NCBI GenBank assembly: GCA_944390735.1
Contig: CALXRL010000007.1
Span: 62,001 to 126,000, forward strand
Length of the DNA stretch: 64,000 nt
Direction of reading: 5' to 3'
Source: an uncultured Victivallales bacterium
GTDB taxonomy: Bacteria; Verrucomicrobiota; Lentisphaeria; Victivallales; UBA1829
Of this stretch, positions 31,653 to 39,100 are shown one piece after another. How positions within the stretch are numbered: position 1 is the stretch's first letter; every line of letters starts with the position of its first letter. The notes under the pieces were generated by a model, which had not been told where the DNA came from, did not search any database, and saw only the letters and a program-made list of their open reading frames with translations. Position numbers and translations under genes: made by a program.

Positions 31653-32644
31653 GATCCGTGTTCCGCTTTCCGAACCGATCCGGCAATGCGCAAAGTCGGC
31701 TTGATGCAGGTCCGGACGGGGGTCCGGCGAGCCATCAGAGGGCGGTTCACAATGTAGAATTCGGTCCAGTCGAGGATCTCCCCGGGGAGAAATTCAATGC
31801 GGTCGAACTGCGTGAGAATTTCCGGATCCTGGGCGACGTTTTCCGGATGGTCGTAGCTCATGATGCTCAGATTCCCGAGCTTCTCCCGGTGTTCCCGGAG
31901 AAATTCCAGATGGAACTTCTGCGCGGCTCCTCCGGTGAGAAGGAAGATGGCCGTCGGCATCGGCCGGACGCTGTCGAAATAGCGGGCGCAGACTTCCGGC
32001 AGGGAGTCGCCGCGCTTTTCCAGAATACGGTCGATGCGGCACTCCGGATCCAGCGACTTCATCCGGGCAAAGAAACTGTGATAGCGGTCGAAGCGGGTCG
32101 GATGCTGCTCGGAAAGATATACTGCGACATGCCGGTGCCCGAAGGAATGGAGATGTTCCGCCGCAAGTTCCCCGCCGAGATGATTGTCGGAGGAGACGAC
32201 AATGTCGGCGGAGCAGGGAGTGTAGACGGAGATCTGGTAGATCTCCGGATTGTTTTCCCGCGCCTCCCGGATCACCGCGTCCTCCGGAACGGAACAGTAG
32301 ACGATGATGTCGCTTTCCGCCGCCGCGTCCAGAAATTTCCGCGGATTTTTCCGGTGGTCGGTGGCGATGCAGGTGTAGTCGTGATGGGAGAGGCGCTGCA
32401 TCAGTTCCGTTCCGTAATGATGCAGATAGATGTGGTCGCAGAAATCAAAGATGATCCGGATCTCCCGGGATGATTTATGCGTGAAGAACCCGTAGCGGTT
32501 CAGGGCTTCGGTCACGCGTTTTCTGGTTTCCGGCCGCACGGAGGGTTCGTTGTTCAGCACCCGGTAGAGGGTCATGACGCTGATCCGCAGCTCCCGTGCG
32601 ATTTCCCTGAAGTTGATTTTGCCGATTCCGTTTTTCATGCCCAT
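31649..32644 (-). CDS. LacI family transcriptional regulator (with MFS transporter)
   Basis: 331 residues. The DNA-binding helix-turn-helix is NFREIARELRISVMTLYRVL with the hinge NEPSVRPETRKRVTEAL, followed by a periplasmic-binding-like sugar domain from IRIIFDFCDHIYLHHYG to the end. Normal LacI motif is varied but recognisable. Two close starts are possible, 32644 and 32638 (MKNGIGKINF); GGAG lies 13 bases ahead of the first. The MFS transporter gene overlaps its stop by 4 bases, so this regulator likely controls uptake of one sugar. I saw no clear palindromic operator, and no confident promoter, upstream. Confidence 0.85.
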   Translation of the reverse strand: MGMKNGIGKINFREIARELRISVMTLYRVLNNEPSVRPETRKRVTEALNRYGFFTHKSSREIRIIFDFCDHIYLHHYGTELMQRLSHHDYTCIATDHRKNPRKFLDAAAESDIIVYCSVPEDAVIREARENNPEIYQISVYTPCSADIVVSSDNHLGGELAAEHLHSFGHRHVAVYLSEQHPTRFDRYHSFFARMKSLDPECRIDRILEKRGDSLPEVCARYFDSVRPMPTAIFLLTGGAAQKFHLEFLREHREKLGNLSIMSYDHPENVAQDPEILTQFDRIEFLPGEILDWTEFYIVNRPLMARRTPVRTCIKPTLRIAGSVRKAEHGS

Positions 32645-32859
32645 ACGTGCCGTTTTCTCCGTGTGTCCGGATAAGGATACGTCTGTCCGGAGAATTTTTC
32701 AACTGCCGGAAGGAGGTTTTTCCGCCCGGAAAATGTGAAAAGCGTCACATCCTTGTCCGGGATTCCTCCCGGGAGAGGCGCGGTTGCGGCGGCGCGGAAC
32801 GGCAGGGAACGATCCCGCAGGGCGCGGCACGGAACGGATGTCCCCGGGTATCGGGGAGG
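32645..32859. other. Intergenic region upstream of the LacI/MFS unit
   Basis: Nothing definite is seen between the LacI-type start and the terminator at 32860-32892: no clear promoter pair, no palindrome, and no open frame with a ribosome site. Confidence 0.3.
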
Positions 32860-32892
32860 AAAAACGCATCCGGGATCATGCGGATCCCGGAT
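32860..32892 (-). terminator. Intrinsic terminator of the NIF3-type/M50/XseA unit
   Basis: On the minus strand ATCCGGGATC (32892-32883) pairs with GATCCCGGAT (32877-32868) around a 5-base loop, then GCG and five T. An alternative 10-base stem, AACGCATCCG (32920-32911) with CGGATGCGTT (32872-32863), overlaps it and would exclude it. Confidence 0.75.
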
Positions 32893-32946
32893 ATTGCGGC
32901 GCCGGCCGAACGGATGCGTTTCCGCCGTTGCCGGAGGGATCGGAAG

Positions 32947-33276
32947 TCAGAGCAGTCCCTGATCGATCAGCTGCTGATCGCGTTTTTTCTGCTGTTCCAG
33001 CACCGGATTGGTCACGCGCTTGATGATGGACTGCGAAACCGGTTTTTTGACGGGCTGCGGCTTAGCCTTCCGCGTTTTCTGTTTTGCGGTGTTTTGAGCG
33101 GGGGCGAAGCATTTGCATTTTTTCGTCTTGTCGCATTTGCAGACGGCGTCTCCGGTGCAGGCGCACTTCGGAACATTTTTTTGCGGTTCCGCTTTCTTCG
33201 AAGCGGGTTCCGCGGCGGAGAGAATTCCCGTGCCGAGCAGCAGGACGGCGCAGGCGGCGAGGATTGGATGTCTCAT
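32947..33276 (-). CDS. Small secreted lysine- and cysteine-rich protein at the xseB position
   Basis: 109 residues. Residues 1-21 (MRHPILAACAVLLLGTGILS) are a signal peptide cleaved near SAAEP. The mature part is highly basic and has a six-cysteine knot, KCACTGDAVCKCDKTKKCKC (about 37-56), followed by Lys/Pro/Gln-rich sequence. The cysteine pairs resemble metal-binding or disulfide motifs, but no family is recognised. Its start overlaps the xseA stop in an ATGA. That is where xseB normally sits, yet the sequence is not XseB (no FEEAL or LE-x-L-x-x-YEEG motif). Confidence 0.65.
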   Translation of the reverse strand: MRHPILAACAVLLLGTGILSAAEPASKKAEPQKNVPKCACTGDAVCKCDKTKKCKCFAPAQNTAKQKTRKAKPQPVKKPVSQSIIKRVTNPVLEQQKKRDQQLIDQGLL

Positions 33277-34481
33277 GGTTTCACTTCTCCTTTCGATTCC
33301 ATTCTGACCCTTCCGTGAGCGAGGATTGCGGTTGCCTCGCTTCCGGCGGGGATCTGTGAAGGTAATGTAACCGCTTTTCCCCGATTATCAAGCAGCACCG
33401 CATATCCGCGGTTCAGGATCCGGACCGGATTGAGGGTCTGGAGTTTGTCGTTCAGACGCAGCAGACGGTGTTCCTGCTCCTGAGCGGCGCGGAAGAGCAG
33501 ATTTTCCATGTCCTTGACGGTGTAGTCGATGCTCTGCATGCGTTCCTGCAGCATCTGAACGGGACGCATCAGGGCTTTGGCGGAGCGGAGGCGGTCCAGA
33601 CGGTTCTGCGCCCGCTGCCAGGTGAGTTCCGCCGCGTTCCGGAGACGCTGAAGGAGAAGTTCGGTATCCTCGCGCATTTCCTGAAAATCGGGAAGAAGCA
33701 CTTCCGCCGCCGCGGTGGGGGTCGGCGCCCGGCGGTCGGCGACCAGATCGCAGATGGTCGTGTCAATTTCGTGTCCGACCGCGCTGACCACGGGCAGACT
33801 GCTCTCCGCGACTGCCCGCGCAAGCACCTCCTCGTTGAACGGCCAGAGATCCTCCAGACTTCCGCCTCCTCGCGTGATCAGAATCACATCCGCGCAGTGA
33901 TAGCGGTTGAAAAAGCGGACCCCCTGCGCAAGAAGCTGTTCCGCGCCCTTTCCCTGCACGGGCGCCGGAAAAACCCGGAACCGGAGCGGCGGAAAGCGCT
34001 TCAGCGCAACCTTGATGAAATCCTTGATCGCCGCGCCCTCCGGCGAAGTGATGATTCCGATGCAGCGGGGAACAAAGGGCAGGGGCTTTTTGCGATCGGA
34101 ATCGAAAAGGCCTTCGGCCGCAAGGCGTTTTTTCATCTCCTCGAATTTCTGCTGAAGCGAACCGGTCCCGAGCAGCTTGATCTCCCGCAGCGTGAGCTGA
34201 CATTCCCCGCGGGGGGCGTAGAACGCGATCCTGCCATAGGCCTCGACCTGAATGCCGCTGTGCAGCTCCAGTTCCGTGCATTTCGATGCGCCGTTGAAGT
34301 AGACGGCGCGGATCTGGGCGTGTTCATCCTTCAGCGTCAGATAGACATGCCCGGAACGGTGAATGGTCAGTCCGCTGATCTCGCCGAGAACGCAGACCGG
34401 CAGAAAGGTGTTTTCCAGCAGATCCTTGATTGCCTCGTTGAGCTGGGTGACCGTCCAGACCGGGATTTTCGCTTCCATCAT
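33273..34481 (-). CDS. xseA: Exodeoxyribonuclease VII large subunit XseA
   Basis: 402 residues. The N-terminal OB-fold (VTQLNEAIKDLLENTFLPVC, GEISGLTIHRSGHVYLTLKD, about 1-100) binds single-stranded DNA; the catalytic core follows with GIITSPEGAAIKDFIKVALK, ILITRGGGSLEDLWPFNEE and VGHEIDTTICDLVADRRAPTP near 230-270, the family's signatures. A coiled coil follows, and the end is GYAVLL and GRVRM-type. I chose the ATG at 34481; the next ATG, 3 bases on, is equally possible. It degrades ssDNA from both ends together with XseB, which is not seen next to it. The M50 protease gene precedes it by about 20 bases. Confidence 0.94.
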   Translation of the reverse strand: MMEAKIPVWTVTQLNEAIKDLLENTFLPVCVLGEISGLTIHRSGHVYLTLKDEHAQIRAVYFNGASKCTELELHSGIQVEAYGRIAFYAPRGECQLTLREIKLLGTGSLQQKFEEMKKRLAAEGLFDSDRKKPLPFVPRCIGIITSPEGAAIKDFIKVALKRFPPLRFRVFPAPVQGKGAEQLLAQGVRFFNRYHCADVILITRGGGSLEDLWPFNEEVLARAVAESSLPVVSAVGHEIDTTICDLVADRRAPTPTAAAEVLLPDFQEMREDTELLLQRLRNAAELTWQRAQNRLDRLRSAKALMRPVQMLQERMQSIDYTVKDMENLLFRAAQEQEHRLLRLNDKLQTLNPVRILNRGYAVLLDNRGKAVTLPSQIPAGSEATAILAHGRVRMESKGEVKP

Positions 34482-34500
34482 TGCCGGAATTCTCCGAACC

Positions 34501-35127
34501 TCATCCTGCCGCAAACTGGAGAATCCGGGCGAGCACCCATCCGGCCAGATCAAAAAGATAGTCGATGCCGACGAAAAGCAGCAGCATCAACAGCAGCAGC
34601 GCACCGTTGATAAATTCGGAATCAAGATGTCTGACCGGAAAAATTTCCGAAAGGATTGCCCATCCGTCCAGACCGGGGATCGGCAGCATGTTGAGAATGA
34701 AAAGCACCAGATTGTAAAGCCCGAGAATTTGAAAATACAACCCCAGCAGTTCCGGAAAGACAATTCCGTTCCTGTCCAGCAGGATCATCAGGCACAGCGC
34801 CGCCGCTGAAAGGAAAAAGAGGACCAGATTGGTCAGCGGACCGGCAAAGGTGGTCAGGATCGCTCCCTTTCTGGTCAGTTTCGAGCGGTCCACCGGAACC
34901 ATTCCCCAGGCGATGCCGATGAGGAGGAACATCACAAGGGAGAGCCATCCCATCTGCCGGAGGGGATTGAGCGTGAGGTGACCCTGGCGCGCCGCAGTGT
35001 CATCCCCCATCCAGAGTGCGGTCTGCGCGTGAAAATACTCATGCAGACAGATGGAGGGAATCACGCTCAGAACCACCAGCAGAAACAGGGTGGGATTGGT
35101 GGAGAGGGTGGTGATAAAAAAATTCAA
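34501..35127 (-). CDS. M50 family site-2-type membrane metalloprotease
   Basis: 208 residues, six membrane segments. The zinc motif HEYFH has H29, E30 and H33; the third ligand lies in NMLPIPGLDGW near residue 150. Both are the signature of M50 (S2P/SpoIVFB-like) intramembrane proteases. The short version without PDZ or CBS domains is common in bacteria. Its start overlaps the stop of the NIF3-type gene in ATGA, and xseA follows. The substrate is unknown; such proteases often cleave membrane-bound anti-sigma factors. Confidence 0.88.
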   Translation of the reverse strand: MNFFITTLSTNPTLFLLVVLSVIPSICLHEYFHAQTALWMGDDTAARQGHLTLNPLRQMGWLSLVMFLLIGIAWGMVPVDRSKLTRKGAILTTFAGPLTNLVLFFLSAAALCLMILLDRNGIVFPELLGLYFQILGLYNLVLFILNMLPIPGLDGWAILSEIFPVRHLDSEFINGALLLLMLLLFVGIDYLFDLAGWVLARILQFAAG

Positions 35128-35432
35128 GCCTTGACTTCCCAGTATTGATACGCCGGAGTCTCATAGGGATGAGTCTCCTTGAGGGCCGCGATGACGGCTT
35201 CCACGCACTCGTCCGCGCAGACCATTTCGACCTTCCATTCCGTATCCTTTTCGGCGCTGCCGAGCTCTCCGGAATAGGGATTGCTTCCTTCCAGCGGACG
35301 GAACTGACCGATTCCCTTGGTCTGCCAGCAGCAGCAGTCGTAGTTTTCGAGATGGCCCGCTCCCGCTTCGAACATGGCTTTCTTTACGGTTTCGAGGTGC
35401 GATTCCGGGGTATAAAACTCAATTTTGTACAT
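35124..35432 (-). CDS. Stand-alone NIF3/YqfO middle domain (PII/CutA-like) protein
   Basis: 102 residues. It corresponds to the domain that is inserted in YqfO/NIF3-type proteins: MYKIEFYTPESHLETVKKAM, AGHLENYDCCCWQTKGIGQF, RPLEGSNPYSGELGS, a glutamate strand, and ETHPYETPAYQYWEV with the HPYE motif. The fold is PII/CutA-like; alone it is thought to form trimers and bind metal or a small ligand. No ferredoxin or NIF3 core is attached. It is the first gene of the unit with the M50 protease and XseA. Function is unknown. Confidence 0.8.
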   Translation of the reverse strand: MYKIEFYTPESHLETVKKAMFEAGAGHLENYDCCCWQTKGIGQFRPLEGSNPYSGELGSAEKDTEWKVEMVCADECVEAVIAALKETHPYETPAYQYWEVKA

Positions 35433-35578
35433 GCTGAATCCTTTCGTGTACGGTTAGTTTCGTGAATATAGCGCGTCATAGATGAAATGTACATGCGGAA
35501 ATGTCAAAAAAAGTGAAAAAAAACCGTTTTTTTTCCGGGAATCAGCGTTTTCCGGGGATTTTTCCGGGGAAAGACGGC

Positions 35579-35836
35579 TCAGTCATCCAGTTTTTCGATC
35601 CGGTTCTTTTTGACGATGCCGGCCTCCTGCATCCGGTCCAGCAGAGCTTTCATCGTGTCGAAGGTCTTCAGAAATCCCGGAAGGTTCATGACGATGCGAA
35701 GATTTTTTTCCGGACGCGGCGCGGAGCCGTTCCCGCTGGGATCCGGCTGAAGGGTCGCAAAATCGCAGCGGACGAGGCCTCCGACAAAATGGAGCTGGGT
35801 GAGTCCGTCTCCGTAATATTCTTTTTTTACATTCAT
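35579..35836 (-). CDS. Small hypothetical protein
   Basis: 85 residues starting MNVKKEYYGDGLTQLHFVGG, with AGGAG 8 bases ahead. It has an N-terminal beta strand pair (LTQLHFVGGLVRCDFATLQP), a Pro/Asn-rich loop and a C-terminal helix (MNLPGFLKTFDTMKALLDRM). It resembles small DUF3467-like proteins in size and layout, but the match is not certain. The gene stands alone on the minus strand between the NIF3-type gene and the GH2-like gene. Confidence 0.6.
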   Translation of the reverse strand: MNVKKEYYGDGLTQLHFVGGLVRCDFATLQPDPSGNGSAPRPEKNLRIVMNLPGFLKTFDTMKALLDRMQEAGIVKKNRIEKLDD

Positions 35837-36060
35837 GCTGTTGTCTCCTGTCCAAAACGGCATGGGGGAACAATAGCGGAGGTTTCCGGATTTGCAAGCC
35901 GGGAAACGTCCGGTTTCTGTTTTTTTGACGGAAAAAACGGGGGATTCCGGTGCTCCGGAGGAAAGAGCGGACGGGGAAAAACCGTGCCCGCGGAGGTGAG
36001 GGCGGAAAGAAAAAGGCCCCTTTCCCCTCTCCGGATGAGCGGGTTTTTCTCTTTGCCCCG
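35837..36060. other. Intergenic region before the GH2-like gene
   Basis: No gene is seen. It is rich in short GC runs; no operator with clear symmetry stands out apart from the promoter that follows. Confidence 0.3.
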
Positions 36061-36089
36061 TTGATATTTGACGCGTGTTGTGTTATAAT
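36061..36089 (+). promoter_or_regulatory. Promoter of the GH2-like gene
   Basis: TTGATA at 36061-36066, a 17-base spacer and TATAAT at 36084-36089. Transcription would start near 36096, which excludes the ATG at 36095 as the main start and supports the one at 36173. Confidence 0.7.
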
Positions 36090-36172
36090 GAATCATGACC
36101 GGGGAGGGGAAGAGATCGGGCCGGAGCGGTCCGGAAACGGAAAATTGCAGCGGAGGCGGGACTCCTCAGACC

Positions 36173-39100
36173 ATGAACAGAAAAACGTGGACGGTTTTTT
36201 TTCTTCTGATGATCGGTGTCGCCGTCTTTGCCGGCGGGAAGCGCGGGAATCTTCTGCTTTCTCCGGGTGGAAATCCGCTCAAAGGATGGAACGCAAAACA
36301 GGGAACGGACCTTTTCCTCGAACAGGGACGGCTTCGAATGGTGATCCACGGGAGCGGACAGGCGGGATTCCGGCTGCCCCTTCCTCCGGACTGCCGATAT
36401 CTGCTCCTGACCATGAAAATGCGGGCGACCGGTCTGATCCCCGGAAAGGAGTCCTGGCAGAACGGACGGATGGCCATGCGCTTTTCCAACAGAAAAGGGG
36501 AGGAAATCGGTGGATGGCCGAAGGTTTTCAGCGCATCCGGAACGCAGAAGGAGTTTGTCGAGTGCCGTCGGGTCTACGCGGTTCCGGCCGGGGCGGCGGA
36601 GCTTCGGCTGAATCCGGGAAATTTCGGAACAGCGGGAACTATCGAGTTCGCGGATGTGTGTCTGAAACGCATCCCGCCGGAAGAATATGCTTCGATTCTC
36701 CGGTCGCGGATCCCCTTTTACCGGAATCTTCTGACTCCGGAGAGCTTCCGCAAGCGTCGTCTGCCCGCGGGAATGCGCATGACATGGCGCGGCGGAAAGC
36801 CTTCGTTTTTTCTGGATTGCGGACGCTGTCAGCTTTCCATTCCGATTTCTCTGCCTCCGGAGATCGCGGCGCTGCCTCCCGAGGAACCGGGAGTCGAACT
36901 GCGCGTTCGTTACCGGATCCGGACGGAAGGGGTCGTGCGGGGAAAACTGAGCTGGCAGAATGCCCGGCTGGATCTGATGTTCCGGGACCGCGCCGGAAAG
37001 CTCTTCGGCGGATATCTGAAGATTCCGACCTTTCTCGGGTCGCATGACTGGACGGAAATCGACCGGACCTATGAGATTCCGCATGGCGCTCCGGTTCTGC
37101 GGGTCGTTCCGGCCAATTACGGGGACGCGGGATCGGTGGAGATCGAAAACGTGGAACTCCTGCTGATTCCGGAGGTGCGCAATCTGCCGCCGCCGGACGG
37201 ATCGGAGCCGGAGGCGCTGTTCCGTCTGGAGGATGCCGCGCGGATCCGGACCGCGTTTCGGGAGAAGGTGTCGCTGAACGGTCTCTGGCGCTTCCGTCCC
37301 GTATTCGAGGCGTCGGAGGAGAGGCGTCCTCCGCGCGACGGCTGGGGATGGTTCAAGGTGCCTGCCGCGTGGCCGGATCTCAGCAATCCCTTGAACGATC
37401 ACGTCTTTTATCTTCCGGCTCGTGAATCGGCGGCGCTCCGGAAACAGGCGCTCCGGCTCGGATGGTATGAACGGGACTTCACCATTCCTGCCGATTGGAA
37501 AGGTCGCCGCATCAAGCTGGAGTTCGATCTGGTGCAGGGCGTTGCGCTTTTTTTCCTGGATGGCGTTCCGGCGGGATCGCTGACCTTTCCCGGCGGGGAG
37601 CTCGATATCACATCCCTGGCAAAACCGGGCAGGAAACAGAATCTGCAAATCCGCTTTTCCGCCGATCCCGCGCAGTTCCGTCATTTTATGGGGAGGAGCC
37701 GGGAATACAGCTCCTTCCGCGAGCTGGCAAACAAGGGACTGGTCGGCGATGGATGGCTGATTTCCCTTCCGATACGGTATGAGATCGGAGATGTGCGCGT
37801 GGAGACCCGGCCGGTAAGGGACGGAACGATCCGCTTCGATACCGGTTTTTCGCGTCTCCCCGCGGGAACCTACTCGCTGGAAGCCGAGATCCGCGAAGGG
37901 AAAAGGATCGTGAAGCGTTTCCGGTCGGAGACGTTCCGCTGCGATGGAAAGAAAGAGGAGTTCCGCTTTCTCTTTGGCGGTGAGTGGCGCAATGCGAAAC
38001 TCTGGGATATCGACACCCCGGAACATCTTTATTCGCTGGAAATGATTCTCCGCGATGCAGCGGGAACAGAGCTTGACCGCTTTTTCCCGCAGGAGTTCGG
38101 CGTGCGGGAGTTCGCCATCCGCGGACGCGACTTCGTACTCAACGGCCGGACGATTCATCTTCGCGCCCTTCCGGTCAATCATACGGGAATCGCAGCGGAT
38201 TCCACCCGGGAGAAGATCCGCCATCTTGCGCGGACGGCAAAAAAAATCGGCATCAATTATCTGTTCGACGGCGACCGCTGCTACCACTTCCGGATCGGCG
38301 GAAACTGTTACAGCGATCACTTCCGCACCGAACTTTCGAAACACGGAATTCTGACCTCTCTTTCGATGCCCCACGCGATTACCGATTTCAATGCGAAGTT
38401 CGACGATCCCGACGTTGCCGCCGCCTATCGGAAACTTTGCCTCTATCGGATCCGTCGAGTGCAGAACGTTCCGGGACTTGTGCTTTATGCGGTCAACCAC
38501 AATGCGCTCGGCTATGCCGACATGCAGAACCCGCTGACCATGGGGACCGACTGGCTCCCCGAACACGCCGGATTCGGATCGGACCGTCGGAGTGCCGGAC
38601 GGAAGGCGGAGGCGATCATCCGTTCCCTGGATCCGACCCGTCCGGTTTATCATCATGATGCGGGAAATCTGGGCAGCATCTCCGCCCAGAATTTCTATCT
38701 GAACTGGGTTCCCGCGCAGGAGCGTTCCGACTGGCTGGAGCACTGGGAGAAGAACGGCAGCATGCCGATTCTGTTTGTCGAATACGGCATTCCGCATGTT
38801 GCCAGCTGGTCGAGCAATCGGGGGCCCGGATTCATCTGGCGCTCTCCGGAAGTGCAGGGAACCTGGCTTGATGAATACAACGCGGAGTATCTCGGCGAGG
38901 AGGCGTATGCCCTCAACGATGCAAAACAGCGGATGTTCCGCCGCGAATATTCCGCCGCAAAAAACAATACGCCGACCCGTTTTCTGACTTCCGGCAGCAT
39001 TCTGCGCGATCCTTCCACACACAAGGTCCGGTCCGGAATGCTGAAACGCAATCTGCGTGATCTGCGTGCGCGCGGCCTTTCCGGATTCCAGCCGTGGGAT

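Noticed and set aside
32947-33276. xseB gene
   Set aside because: Position fits but the protein has a signal peptide and cysteine cluster and lacks XseB motifs.
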